A stretch of DNA of 56,295 nucleotides from a virus. The DNA is taken from positions 1-56,295 of the IMG/VR virus record IMGVR_UViG_3300050821_007905. The stretch is one strand, 5' to 3'. How positions within the stretch are numbered: the stretch's first letter is position 1; every line of letters begins with the position of its first letter. A program made the position numbers and the translations under genes. Under the pieces are notes generated by a model. That model worked only from the letters and a program-made list of their open reading frames with translations. It was not told where the DNA came from and ran no database searches. Of the stretch, positions 7,835-16,523 are shown piece by piece.

Positions 7835-8514
7835 TCTCGATCCTCTGCCCCTCTCGCGGCCGCCCGCGCGCGTTCGCCAGCATGGTCCACAGCGCCTACG
7901 CCAACGCGCACGACCCCGACCAGGTCGAGATCGTCTGCTACCTCGACGAAGACGACCCGCAACGCGACGGCTACACCGGAGCGAATGACCTTCAGCGCGT
8001 CCGCTTCCTCACCGGCCGCCGCATCGTCCTCTCCGACATGTGGAATCAGTGCAGCCAGGCTGCCGGCGGCGACATCCTCATGCACTGCGGCGACGACATC
8101 CGCTTCCGCACGCCCGACTGGGACACACTCGTCACCGACGCGCACGCGCGCTACCCCGACGGGATCGCGGTCGTGCATGGCGAAGACGGCACCTTCCACG
8201 ACGGCCACGGCACCCACTGCTTCCTCACCCGCCGCTGGGTCGAAACGGTCGGCTACTTCACACCACCATGGTTCGTGTCGGACTTCGCCGACACGTGGCT
8301 GAACGAGCTCGCCGACACGATCGGCCGGCGGATCTTCCTGCCCGACCTGTTCACCGAGCATCTGCATCCCGAATACGGGCTGAGCCCCAGGGACGAGACG
8401 CTCACCGATCGGTACGAGCGCCATCACGCTGAACGGCCCGACCTGCTGTACGCGGAGCTCGCGCCGCGCAGGGTTGAGGACGCGGAGAAGCTGCGGGCGG
8501 CGATGCTGCCGTGA
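7831..8514 (+). CDS. glycosyltransferase-like protein (GT-A fold)
   Basis: GTG in GTGA overlap, 227 residues. ISILCPSRGRP is a family 2 start; later VEIVCYLDEDDP and GGDILMHCGDDIRF carry acidic motifs typical of the nucleotide-sugar site; a conserved-looking FFTPPWF-like stretch (YFTPPWFVSDFAD) follows. It belongs to the same accessory block as the two MTWQILIAS paralogues but is not closely similar to them. Confidence 0.7.
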   Translation: MISILCPSRGRPRAFASMVHSAYANAHDPDQVEIVCYLDEDDPQRDGYTGANDLQRVRFLTGRRIVLSDMWNQCSQAAGGDILMHCGDDIRFRTPDWDTLVTDAHARYPDGIAVVHGEDGTFHDGHGTHCFLTRRWVETVGYFTPPWFVSDFADTWLNELADTIGRRIFLPDLFTEHLHPEYGLSPRDETLTDRYERHHAERPDLLYAELAPRRVEDAEKLRAAMLP

Positions 8515-9179
8515 CCTGGCAAATCCTGATCGCGTCGACGTGGGTGCGCACCGGGAAGCTCGACGCGCTCCTCTCCCATCTTGCGCCACAGATCGAGCCG
8601 TACGCGGGCGAGGTTGGTGTGCTGATCGCGCGCGACGACTGCACGGAGCCGATCGGCGACAAGCGGACCAGTCTCGTCGAGGCAGCGACGGCGGAGTACG
8701 TGTCATTCCTCGACGACGACGACTGGGTGCCCGACAACTTCATCGAACGCATCGTGGACGCGCTCGCGTCGAAGCCTGACTACGTCGGCTGGCGGATGCA
8801 GGTCATCCACGACGGCCGCCCGTTGAAGCCGACGTTCCACTCGCTCCGCTACCAGGGCTGGGACGAGGACGAGCACGGCTTCTACCGCAACGTGTCCCAC
8901 CTGAATCCGATCCGCCGCGAGCTCGCGCTGCTCGGGCTGCCGTTCCCGAGCCGGTACCCGGAGGACGGCGAGTGGGCGGCGAAGGTCTGGCAGACAGGCC
9001 AGGTCGAGCGTGAGGTGTTCATCGACGAGCCGATGTACGAGTACCGCACCGGTTCGGGCGTGTCGCTGCACGACCCGTCGGTGGAACGGCACGCGGAGTG
9101 GTCGCCGCTGCCGTTCTACGACTTTGTGTCGCATCTCGCCAGCAACGGCGCGGTCGTGCGCGACTCGGAGTACGTGTAG
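8511..9179 (+). CDS. family 2 glycosyltransferase, paralogue B
   Basis: GTG in GTGA overlap, 222 residues. Same plan as the gene at 6859: TWQILIAS start, YAGEVGVLIARDDC, DKRTSLVEAATAEYVSFLDDDDW and SHLNPIRRELALLGLPF. The DDDD run is the probable metal site. Differences are concentrated in the C-terminal acceptor half, so the two copies may act on different acceptors. Confidence 0.8.
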   Translation: MTWQILIASTWVRTGKLDALLSHLAPQIEPYAGEVGVLIARDDCTEPIGDKRTSLVEAATAEYVSFLDDDDWVPDNFIERIVDALASKPDYVGWRMQVIHDGRPLKPTFHSLRYQGWDEDEHGFYRNVSHLNPIRRELALLGLPFPSRYPEDGEWAAKVWQTGQVEREVFIDEPMYEYRTGSGVSLHDPSVERHAEWSPLPFYDFVSHLASNGAVVRDSEYV

Positions 9180-10225
9180 TGCGCATCGGCTGGATCGGAC
9201 TTGGCAAGCTCGGCCTGCCGATCGCGGCAGAGATCGCGAAGACGCACACCGTCTACGGCAACGAGACCTTCTGCGGCGACGACCTCGAACCGATCAAGCC
9301 GGACAGCAGCCCGCTCATGCTCGCGGGCAAGACCGCTCTGCTCGACTGCGACCTGATCTTCGTCGCCGTCCAGACGCCGCACGGGCCTAAGTACGAGGGC
9401 GTAACGCGTCTGCCGGAGACGCGCGCCGACTTCGACTACCGCTACCTGACCGAGGCGGTGCGCTCGCTCGCCTCCGCCGGGGAGAAGCGGCCGCCTCTCG
9501 TCATCATCTCAACGGTCCTGCCGGGCACGATCGAACGGGAGATCCTGCCGCTCTGGGACGGGCCCGTGATCTTCAACCCGTTCTTCATCGCGATGGGCAG
9601 CGAGGTCGCGGACTTCCTCGACCCGGAGTTCGTGCTGCTCGGCGTCGACCATCGTGTGCCCACTGAGCTGATCGAGCTTTACCGGTCACTCGGCGTCGAG
9701 GCGCCCGCTCTCATCACGGGCTACCGCGAGGCCGAGCTCGCGAAGATGGCCTACAACACCTTCATCGGCCTGAAGATCGCCTACGCGAACACGATCGGCG
9801 AGCTGTGCGCACGGCTCGGCATCGACGCGACCGCCGTCCTGAACATTGTGCGGGCGGGGAAGAAGCGGATCACGTCGCCGGCGTACATGTCGGCCGGGAT
9901 GGGCGATGGCGGCCCCTGCCATCCGCGCGACAACATCGCGCTCTCGTGGCTTGCCCGTGAGACGGGGATGAGCTTCGACCTGTTCGACGCCGTCATGCGG
10001 CAGCGCGAGAACCACGCGGAGTGGCAGGCGGATCTAATACTGGACGCATCGTTTCGCGTGCCGCTTGACGATCCCGACGGCTTCGAGCAATACCTGCCGG
10101 TAACGGTGCTCGGCCGCGCCTACAAGGACGGCACCGAGATCGAGACCGGGTCGCCCGGGCTGCTCATCGCGGAACTGCTGCGCGAGCGCGGCGTCGAGTT
10201 CGAGCACGCGAGCGACCTGCCGTGA
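9179..10225 (+). CDS. nucleotide-sugar dehydrogenase (UDP-glucose 6-dehydrogenase family)
   Basis: GTG at 9179 shares its G with the preceding TAG. 348 residues. NAD-binding Rossmann motif GLGKLGLP at residues about 7-14; VAVQTPHG; STVLPGTIERE; the central helix AELAKMAYNTFIGLKIAYANTIGEL, which carries the family's lysine and asparagine; and GGPCHPRDN near residue 245 with the catalytic cysteine. The C-terminal substrate domain ends in VLGRAYKDGTEIETGSP. The family oxidises UDP-sugars to UDP-uronic acids. Here it would supply the neighbouring glycosyltransferases with an acidic sugar donor. Confidence 0.85.
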   Translation: MRIGWIGLGKLGLPIAAEIAKTHTVYGNETFCGDDLEPIKPDSSPLMLAGKTALLDCDLIFVAVQTPHGPKYEGVTRLPETRADFDYRYLTEAVRSLASAGEKRPPLVIISTVLPGTIEREILPLWDGPVIFNPFFIAMGSEVADFLDPEFVLLGVDHRVPTELIELYRSLGVEAPALITGYREAELAKMAYNTFIGLKIAYANTIGELCARLGIDATAVLNIVRAGKKRITSPAYMSAGMGDGGPCHPRDNIALSWLARETGMSFDLFDAVMRQRENHAEWQADLILDASFRVPLDDPDGFEQYLPVTVLGRAYKDGTEIETGSPGLLIAELLRERGVEFEHASDLP

Positions 10226-10914
10226 CCGTCTACGTCCCGAACCTTCACGCGGCGTTCCCGCACACCGACCCGATCATCATCAACGGCATGCCGACCGTCA
10301 CCGACCGCGACTTCAACCCCGGCTGCGGCTACATCAGCGACGAGGAAGCAGCGATCATCTACCAGACCGCCCAAGCCTTCCCGGGCACGTGGGTTGAGGT
10401 CGGCGCGCACACCGGCTGGTCCGGCGCGCACATCGCACTGGGTGCGGGCGAGCTCGTCGCGCTCGAGCCGATGTTCTACCAGGTCGGCTTCTTCAGGCGG
10501 GCCCGCGAGAACTGGGGGCGCGCCGGCGTCTGGGACAGGGTGCTCCCGATCGCGTACGGGTCGGATCGGTACTTCGCCGAGGGCGGGGCGTCCGACGTCG
10601 TCTTCTCGGGTGCGTTCATCGACGGCGACCACGAGCCCGGGATGCCGCTGCAGGATGCGCGTCTCGTGCTGCCGAGGATGAGCGAGCGGTGCTGCGTCGC
10701 GTTCCACGATTTCGTAGGGCCGCCGGTGCGTGAGGCGGTGACGTGGCTCGTGCGCGAGCAGGGGTTCCGGTTCCGCGTCTACGACACGATGGGGATGCTC
10801 GCCGTCTGCTGGCGCGGCGACTTCGCGCCGGTCGAGCACGCGGGCGATCCGGGTCGGGACTGGCAGGCGTTGCGGGAGCAGCACGTCGACTTCGACTACG
10901 CGGGCGAGACGTGA
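10222..10914 (+). CDS. class I SAM-dependent methyltransferase
   Basis: GTG in GTGA overlap, 230 residues. The SAM-binding strand-loop reads WVEVGAHTGWSGA (motif I), followed by LVALEP with the acidic residue at the end of strand 2 and GAFIDGDHEPG as a motif like that of Methyltransf_24 proteins. The acceptor may be a sugar or a small molecule. It sits between the dehydrogenase and a second methyltransferase, so modification of the transferred sugar is the simplest reading. Confidence 0.75.
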   Translation: MTVYVPNLHAAFPHTDPIIINGMPTVTDRDFNPGCGYISDEEAAIIYQTAQAFPGTWVEVGAHTGWSGAHIALGAGELVALEPMFYQVGFFRRARENWGRAGVWDRVLPIAYGSDRYFAEGGASDVVFSGAFIDGDHEPGMPLQDARLVLPRMSERCCVAFHDFVGPPVREAVTWLVREQGFRFRVYDTMGMLAVCWRGDFAPVEHAGDPGRDWQALREQHVDFDYAGET

Positions 10915-11264
10915 CCGACTACCGCTCGCTAAGCGACCGCGAACTTCGTCAGCTCCAACAGGACGCCGAGCAGGCCGAGCACGAGCCCGAGCTGCGCGCC
11001 GAAGAGAAGGCGGCCGGTTCGCCCGATTGGGACACCGTCGACTACATGACGTTGCTTCGACGCTCGATCGCGCGCTTCAACGAAGCCCGCCGGCCGGACG
11101 ATCTCCGGAAGGCTCACCAGCTCGCAATCGCTGACCCCGAGTCGCTCAGCACGGATGCGCTTCACTGGGCGGTTTTCGACGCGGAGACGCGTGAGCGGCG
11201 CATTCGGGAGCTCGAGGCGCGCGACCGGCGGGCGAATCGCAGGGGACTGTTGTCGTGGCGCTGA
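10911..11264 (+). CDS. charged helical hypothetical protein
   Basis: GTG in GTGA overlap, 117 residues, rich in Glu/Arg/Gln, with likely coiled-coil stretches (SDRELRQLQQDAEQAE and RERRIRELEARDRR). It overlaps the following methyltransferase by ten bases. No motif recognised. Confidence 0.6.
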   Translation: MTDYRSLSDRELRQLQQDAEQAEHEPELRAEEKAAGSPDWDTVDYMTLLRRSIARFNEARRPDDLRKAHQLAIADPESLSTDALHWAVFDAETRERRIRELEARDRRANRRGLLSWR

Positions 11265-11863
11265 CCGACTGGTCCCAGTCCGGCGAAGAGGCGATGATCC
11301 TTCCGTGGGCCGTCCGTCACGGTCAGGGCCGGTGGCTCGACATCGGAGCCGCCGACGGCAGCAGCGCGAGCAACACGCACGCGCTCGCCCTCGAAGGCTG
11401 GCCCGGCGTCGCCGTCGAACCAGCCGCCGGCTACTTCGCCCACCTCGCCAACCTCTATGCCGACCGGCCCGACGTCGAATGCGTCCAGGCGGCCGTGGTC
11501 ACCGAGCCCGCCCCCCTCGTCCGCTTCTACCTCTCCGATGATCTTGTCTCGACCACCGACGAGGCGCACGTCAAGACGTGGGGGAAGATCGCGACATTCA
11601 ACGCGCTGTACGTCGGAGCGGTGACCGTTGCAGAATTGCTCTCCTGCTTTCCCGGTCCGTACGACTTCGCGTCGATCGACACCGAAGGCACGAGCGTCGA
11701 ACTGTGGGACGAGCTGCGCCGGCTGGACGCGTTCGCGCCGGGCGCGCTAGCGGTGATCGAGGCTGAGGATGGCGGCGAGCGCTGGCAGATCCAGCGGGCG
11801 TGCCTGGACGGGTGGGCGCGCGTCGGCGTGACGCCGAACAACGTGCTCTTGGAGCGGCTGTGA
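11255..11863 (+). CDS. FkbM-like methyltransferase
   Basis: GTG start, 202 residues. The order is that of the FkbM family: EEAMILPWAV, RWLDIGAADGSSAS as the SAM loop, GVAVEPAAGYFAHL with the acid that binds the ribose, and DFASIDTEG as the family's second signature. FkbM proteins methylate sugar hydroxyls and similar groups. It would act together with the transferases in this block. Confidence 0.8.
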   Translation: MALTDWSQSGEEAMILPWAVRHGQGRWLDIGAADGSSASNTHALALEGWPGVAVEPAAGYFAHLANLYADRPDVECVQAAVVTEPAPLVRFYLSDDLVSTTDEAHVKTWGKIATFNALYVGAVTVAELLSCFPGPYDFASIDTEGTSVELWDELRRLDAFAPGALAVIEAEDGGERWQIQRACLDGWARVGVTPNNVLLERL

Positions 11864-12012
11864 TCTCCGGCGGCGGCGATTGGCGTCTCACTGGAGGCCC
11901 GGTCTGCCCCGACCTTCTTCGCTACGACCAGATCGGTGCGGCGGATGGTTTTCGCGGCCGCGTCGTACGCGCGTTCTTCTGGCTGATGCGTCTCTGGCCT
12001 ACTCCCGGGTAG
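11860..12012 (+). CDS. small hypothetical protein
   Basis: GTG in GTGA overlap, 50 residues with aromatic C-terminus (VVRAFFWLMRLWPTPG). No domain seen. It is kept because the overlap and codon pattern match its neighbours. Confidence 0.4.
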   Translation: MISGGGDWRLTGGPVCPDLLRYDQIGAADGFRGRVVRAFFWLMRLWPTPG

Positions 12013-12015
12013 CCC

Positions 12016-12021
12016 CGATAG
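12016..12021 (+). promoter_or_regulatory. CGATA-class late promoter (CGATAG, 8 bases to GTG 12029)
   Basis: CGATAG with eight bases between GATA and the GTG at 12029, in a 16-base gap and with no ribosome binding site. Confidence 0.5.
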
Positions 12022-12028
12022 CGGGGGC

Positions 12029-12253
12029 GTGCGCTTCCCCGCCGCCTGCCACATCGTCACCTGCTTCCCCTGCGGCTACCGCGAAGCCATCCGGCCAGGA
12101 GCCGCCTACCCGCCCTGCTGCCCGAACTGCGGCAGCGGCCTCGAGCGGTACGAGACCGCGATCAACGACCGCGCAGAGTGGCGCGACGTCGCAAGGCCCG
12201 GGCACACACGGAAGGTCGAACGGCCGCGGCTCGTGATCGGGGCGCCCGCGTGA
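12029..12253 (+). CDS. small zinc-binding protein
   Basis: The GTG is placed by the CGATA motif; 74 residues. Cysteines in CFPCGYREA and PPCCPNCGSG form two CxxC knuckles, a probable rubredoxin-like or zinc-ribbon fold. Small phage zinc ribbons can bind nucleic acid, but no partner is shown. Confidence 0.6.
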   Translation: MRFPAACHIVTCFPCGYREAIRPGAAYPPCCPNCGSGLERYETAINDRAEWRDVARPGHTRKVERPRLVIGAPA

Positions 12254-12405
12254 GCACCGAGGCGCAGCCGATCTGCCTGCAGCACGACTTCGTCGCGCAC
12301 GGCTTCCACTGGCGGCGAGGCGAGAGGTTCCAGTACCGCGTGTGGGCCGCGCTCAAGCTCATCAGCGCCACCTCGGCGCGACTCTACTTCGAGACGACGT
12401 CGTGA
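12250..12405 (+). CDS. small hypothetical protein
   Basis: GTG in GTGA overlap on both sides, 51 residues. Has HGFHWRRGERFQYRVWAAL, no known motif. Confidence 0.45.
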   Translation: MSTEAQPICLQHDFVAHGFHWRRGERFQYRVWAALKLISATSARLYFETTS

Positions 12406-13076
12406 TCCGGCGCGCGATCTGCAACGTCGCCGTCGGCGCCTGGTACCCGGAAGGGCAGGACCGCCTCTTCTACAGCCTCGAAGATCGCGACGAGAACGCG
12501 ACGCGTCTCTTCTGGCGCGACGAGTACCCGCCCGGCGCGCGCGCCCACCAGGACTCCCTCTACGGCTTCAAGGTGTACGCGCTCCTCCGCGCGCGCGAGC
12601 TCGGCCACCAGCAAGCGCTCTGGCTCGACGCGTCCTGCTGGCTGGTCAAGCCGCTCAACGACATCTGGGCGCGCCTCGACGAGGACGGCTACTACTTCGA
12701 GCCCGACGGCAACACCGTCGGCCCCTGGACAGGGGACCGCTGCCACGAGCTGCTCGGCCTCACCCGCGACGAGACGATGTGCATGCCGCTCTTCGAGGGA
12801 AAAAGCTTCGGCCTCGACTTCCGCGACGAGACCGCCAACGCGTGGCTCGACGAGATGCACCGGCTTGAGCAGGAGGGCGCGTTCTTCGGGTCGCTGACGA
12901 ACCATCAGGGTGAGGTGTCGAGTGATCCGCGCTGTCTCGGCCACCGCGGCGACATCAGCGTCGGTTCGCCGTTGATCGACTCGTTCGGGATGCGGCTGCA
13001 GACGGTCAAGCGGGTCTGGTTCCCGTCGAACGGTGGGGCGCCGGATCACGTGTGCCTGATGGCGCAGGGCATGTGA
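12402..13076 (+). CDS. glycosyltransferase-like protein
   Basis: GTG in GTGA overlap, 224 residues. The central sequence ALWLDASCWLVKPLNDIW resembles the region of small phage and capsule glycosyltransferases where a DxD-like site sits after a hydrophobic strand; SLYGFKVYALLRAREL precedes it and YYFEPDGNTVGPW follows. The strict DxD is replaced by DAS. It is most simply another transferase of the block, with moderate confidence. Confidence 0.55.
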   Translation: MIRRAICNVAVGAWYPEGQDRLFYSLEDRDENATRLFWRDEYPPGARAHQDSLYGFKVYALLRARELGHQQALWLDASCWLVKPLNDIWARLDEDGYYFEPDGNTVGPWTGDRCHELLGLTRDETMCMPLFEGKSFGLDFRDETANAWLDEMHRLEQEGAFFGSLTNHQGEVSSDPRCLGHRGDISVGSPLIDSFGMRLQTVKRVWFPSNGGAPDHVCLMAQGM

Positions 13077-13486
13077 TGGCCGCGCCTCCTCCTCACGACG
13101 GCCCGTGCAAGCGATGCGGCGGCGACGAGGACGTCACCGCGCTCGGACGCTACCGCGGACTGTGCGCGACGTGCCGGCCGATCGTCGCTGAAGAACAGAA
13201 GGCCGCACGGGCACGGCGCGAGCCCGAGCAGCCGCCGAGACTCGACGACGACTCGGACGACGGGATCGAGGGCGAGCTCCGCGCGAGGGCGTCGCAGCGC
13301 GGCAAGCTGAGGATCGTCTGCCAGGAGCTCGTTGGGAAGGCGGATGCCCTCGAGGAAGCGATCGAGGAACGCGCGGCCGCGCGGATCCATGCGCAGAGCG
13401 CCCTCCACGAGTTCAAGGAGGCGCTGCAGCTCGTCGGCCGGGTCGCGCAGTCGCTCGTCAACGCGCGCGCGGAGACGTCAGAGTGA
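13073..13486 (+). CDS. zinc-ribbon protein with helical C-terminal half
   Basis: GTG 13073 in GTGA overlap (ATG at 13076 is an alternative); 137 residues. N-terminal CKRCGGDED ... CATCRP is a two-knuckle zinc ribbon. The rest is helical and charged (KADALEEAIEERAAARI). Function unknown. Confidence 0.6.
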   Translation: MMAAPPPHDGPCKRCGGDEDVTALGRYRGLCATCRPIVAEEQKAARARREPEQPPRLDDDSDDGIEGELRARASQRGKLRIVCQELVGKADALEEAIEERAAARIHAQSALHEFKEALQLVGRVAQSLVNARAETSE

Positions 13487-14184
13487 AGCGCGTCGTCATC
13501 GCGGTACCGACGATCCCCGAACGCCGCGAGCGTCACGCAGGCGTCGAAGCGTTCTGGCGCGACCGTACCCCCGAACACCACGTCGACGTCGTCTTCTCCG
13601 AGGCAGGGAAGTCGTGGGGCGCCGGCCTGAACGACGTCTACCAGCAGGTCAAGGCGGATCCGCCCGACTTCTTCGTTTGCGGCAGCGACGACATGGTGCC
13701 CGCCGACGAACGGTGGCTGCCGAGCGCCGAGCTCTGGATGGAGAGGGCCTGCTACGTCTGTCCGCGTGTCGACGACCCGCGGTTCGTGAACTATGGCAGC
13801 GCTGACGGGCCGCACGTGCGCGTGGAGGACGGCGCACCGGGCGACATGAGCACGTTCCCGATCCTCCGAGGCGACTGGCTCGAGCTCGCGTTCCCGCTAC
13901 CCGACGACCTGCACTACTTCGCCGACTCGCTGATCGCCGCACGCATCTACAAGGCAGGGATCCGTGCGGTCGCGGTGCCGAGCTGCCGCATCATCCACCT
14001 GCACGCGCCCGAAGGCCGCGGCGCAGGCTACGGGTCCGAGAACACGCGGCTGTACATCGACACGGTCCGGTACACGCGTGCGCTCGAGGCTGAGGGCATC
14101 GACCGCGCGACGCTGCCGAACGGGATCCGTGGCGGCATGTGGGAGCCGCACTTCATCGAGATCGGCACCCTGGCAGGCGCATAG
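13483..14184 (+). CDS. glycosyltransferase-like protein
   Basis: GTG in GTGA overlap, 233 residues. RVVIAVPTIPERRE is a typical family 2 start; FFVCGSDDMVPADERW contains the acidic motif; HYFADSLIAARIYKAGIRAVAVP resembles the acceptor-side helix and strand of such enzymes. It closes the accessory block just before the portal gene. Confidence 0.65.
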   Translation: MKRVVIAVPTIPERRERHAGVEAFWRDRTPEHHVDVVFSEAGKSWGAGLNDVYQQVKADPPDFFVCGSDDMVPADERWLPSAELWMERACYVCPRVDDPRFVNYGSADGPHVRVEDGAPGDMSTFPILRGDWLELAFPLPDDLHYFADSLIAARIYKAGIRAVAVPSCRIIHLHAPEGRGAGYGSENTRLYIDTVRYTRALEAEGIDRATLPNGIRGGMWEPHFIEIGTLAGA

Positions 14185-14187
14185 CCG

Positions 14188-14193
14188 CGATAG
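14188..14193 (+). promoter_or_regulatory. CGATA-class late promoter of the portal gene (9 bases to GTG 14202)
   Basis: CGATAG, nine bases between GATA and the GTG at 14202, no ribosome binding site. It follows the stop of the last sugar-block gene and would let the head genes be transcribed apart from the accessory genes. Confidence 0.6.
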
Positions 14194-14201
14194 CCCGCCT
14201 C

Positions 14202-15587
14202 GTGGCCGACAGCGACGAGACGAGCGTCAGCACGAGCACCTTCGCCGGCGGCATCACGTACGGCCTCGGCCCGATGAGCCGCGCCGCGATCGCGAAGGCA
14301 GGCTCGACCCGCATCAGCCCCTACGACGAGATCGGCCGCACCGGCCTCCGCCAGTGGGGCGGCTACGTCCTCGAGGAATGGCTGTCGGAGCTGCAGGGCC
14401 GCCGCGGCGCCGAGATGTACCGCGAGATGTCCGACCAGGACCCCGTCATCGGGGCGATCCTCTTCGCCTGCGAGATGCTCGTCCGCAAGGTGACGTGGTG
14501 GGTCGAGCCCGCCTCAACCGCGCAGCCCGACCTGCAGGCGAAGATCTTCGCGGAGGAGTGCCTGTTCGAGGACATGACGATGTCCTGGAACGACACCATC
14601 AGCGAGATCATGTCGATGCTGCCCTACGGGTACTGCGTCACAGAGATCCTCTACAAGAAGCGCGGCGGCGACGTCGTCGACCCGACCCGCCAGTCGAAGT
14701 TCACCGACGGACGGGTCGGGCTGCGCGAGCTCGCGATCCGCTCGCAGGACTCGCTGCTGCGCTGGGAGTTCGACGACTACGGGCGCGTGCTGGCGATGGT
14801 CCAGCAGCCGCCGCCGACGTACGCGACGTACACGATCCCGCTCGAGAAGGCGCTGCTGTTCCGGACGAAGGTCCACAAGGCCAACCCTGAAGGCCGGTCG
14901 ATCCTGCGGAACGCGGTCCGGCCGTACTACTTCCTGAAGAACCTCCAGAACATCGAGGGCATCGGGGTCGAGCGCGACCTCGCCGGCTACCCGGTGTTGA
15001 CGCCGCCCGAGGGCGTCGACATCTGGAACACGAAGGACCCGGCGATGGCGCAGCTGCTGCAGAACGCGCAGGCGTTCGTGTCGCAGGTGCGCCGCGACGA
15101 GCTCGAGGGCGTCGTGAAGCCGCACGGGTGGACGTTCGAGCTGCTGACCAGCGGCGGCCGCCGGGCATTCGACACGAACGCGATCATCGGCCGGTACGAG
15201 CAGCGGATCGCGACGAGCGTGCTCGCCGACATGGTGCTGCTCGGCCAGGACAAGGTGGGGAGCTACGCGCTGGCCGGGGCGAAGAAGGATCTCTTCTCGG
15301 CCGCACTGGAGTCGTTTCTCGATCAGATCGCGAGCGTGTTCAACACGTTCTGCATCCCACGGTTGATGAAGCTGAACGGCTTCCAGGGGCTGACGGACTG
15401 GCCGAAGCTGACGCACGGCGCGGTCGAGGACGTCGATCTGGCGACGATCGCGGAGCTGCTGACGGCGATGGGTGCTGCGGGCGCGCCGGTGTTCGCTGGT
15501 GACGCGGAGGACAAGTTGATGAACGCGCTGCTCGACAAGATGGGGTTGCCGTCGGTGACGGCGGACGACACGTCGGAGGGCGAGTGA
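14202..15587 (+). CDS. portal protein
   Basis: GTG placed by the CGATA motif; 461 residues. Features: YREMSDQDPVIGAILFACEMLVRKVTWWVEPA near residues 70-105, LPYGYCVTEILYKKR near 140, then a long body with RRAFDTNAIIGRYEQRIATSVLADMVLLGQ. This order matches portal proteins of the DUF935/Mu gp29-like type used by many actinophages. The portal forms the ring through which TerL packages DNA and to which the connectors bind. Confidence 0.85.
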   Translation: MADSDETSVSTSTFAGGITYGLGPMSRAAIAKAGSTRISPYDEIGRTGLRQWGGYVLEEWLSELQGRRGAEMYREMSDQDPVIGAILFACEMLVRKVTWWVEPASTAQPDLQAKIFAEECLFEDMTMSWNDTISEIMSMLPYGYCVTEILYKKRGGDVVDPTRQSKFTDGRVGLRELAIRSQDSLLRWEFDDYGRVLAMVQQPPPTYATYTIPLEKALLFRTKVHKANPEGRSILRNAVRPYYFLKNLQNIEGIGVERDLAGYPVLTPPEGVDIWNTKDPAMAQLLQNAQAFVSQVRRDELEGVVKPHGWTFELLTSGGRRAFDTNAIIGRYEQRIATSVLADMVLLGQDKVGSYALAGAKKDLFSAALESFLDQIASVFNTFCIPRLMKLNGFQGLTDWPKLTHGAVEDVDLATIAELLTAMGAAGAPVFAGDAEDKLMNALLDKMGLPSVTADDTSEGE

Positions 15588-15709
15588 CGCGTCGGCTGCT
15601 TCGACTCGGCCTCGTCGCGAGCGTTGCTCTCGTCGCCGGCGCCGCGCTCGCGGTGTGGGGCGTTGGCCGCAGCATCGACCGTGCCGTCACGCAGATCTTC
15701 GGCGGCTAG
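15584..15709 (+). CDS. 41-residue membrane peptide
   Basis: GTG in GTGA overlap with the portal gene. One hydrophobic helix (LVASVALVAGAALAVWGVG) follows a basic start (TRRLLRLG), then a short tail. TAGTG overlaps the next start. Function unknown. Confidence 0.5.
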   Translation: MTRRLLRLGLVASVALVAGAALAVWGVGRSIDRAVTQIFGG

Positions 15710-16017
15710 TGCCTACGACGTGCTTCATGGTCGAACGCGTCATGGACGCGTTCGAGGATGGGGGCGGCGAGCGTGTCGGCGCGATAATGTGGCGCACGCA
15801 CGACCGCGACGAGCACGATGCTGCCCCGCGGCCGTTCCCGCACCTCGGCGTGATGACGCCGGCGGGACTCATCTGCCTCGACTGCCCGGAGACTGATCCG
15901 CCGTACGGCTACTGGACGCGCACGGGCGAACCGCCGCTCGTCTCGGTCACGCCGAGCCTCAACGTGAACAAGGAGCAGTGGCACGGCTGGCTGACGAACG
16001 GGGTGCTCACGCCGTGA
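15709..16017 (+). CDS. hypothetical phage protein with WHGWLTNG end
   Basis: Start taken as GTG 15709, which shares its G with the preceding TAG; ATG 15727 would also work. About 102 residues. It has ICLDCPE in the middle and ends PSLNVNKEQWHGWLTNG, a conserved-looking tail of small phage proteins whose role is unknown. Confidence 0.6.
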   Translation: MPTTCFMVERVMDAFEDGGGERVGAIMWRTHDRDEHDAAPRPFPHLGVMTPAGLICLDCPETDPPYGYWTRTGEPPLVSVTPSLNVNKEQWHGWLTNGVLTP

Positions 16018-16523
16018 GCCGCGTGTTCACCGATCCCATGGTGCAAGCGGCGAACGATGCGGGCTGCATCTTCTATAGCGACCCGGCGACGCTGACGCCA
16101 GGGATGATCGACCCGCTGCTGCGCGACGCGGTAGCGAAGATCAACGCGAGCGGCTGGGTCTGGACGGCTGAATCGTGCCAAGGTCACCCCGACTTCGGTC
16201 TCGTCGACGTCCACACGGCCTGGGAGCACAACACGAGGCCGATGCTGCGGCTCGTCTGCCGCGCCGATCACGCGGGCTCCATGCTCGTCGCGCTCACGCG
16301 CTCCGCCTGCGACCCCATCACCGACGTGCTTACGCCGATCGAGGAAGAGACGGACTTGCGCCTGTCGCGGTATCCGCAGGGGCTCGAGCTGTGGCCGAAC
16401 GAGCGTCGCAACGGCTGGTATGAGGTGCTCGCCTACTTCCAGGCCGGCAACGTCGCCATGCGAGATCTCGGCTGTCTGCGATTTGCCCGGTTCGCGGCTC
16501 TCGTCTGCAAGGAGAAGCCTTGA
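16014..16523 (+). CDS. hypothetical protein
   Basis: GTG in GTGA overlap, 169 residues. It has WVWTAESCQGHPD and several histidine/cysteine positions that could bind a metal, then a mixed alpha/beta sequence. I do not recognise it. It precedes a peptidase-like gene in the same small island between portal and the gpF-like gene. Confidence 0.6.
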   Translation: MSRVFTDPMVQAANDAGCIFYSDPATLTPGMIDPLLRDAVAKINASGWVWTAESCQGHPDFGLVDVHTAWEHNTRPMLRLVCRADHAGSMLVALTRSACDPITDVLTPIEEETDLRLSRYPQGLELWPNERRNGWYEVLAYFQAGNVAMRDLGCLRFARFAALVCKEKP

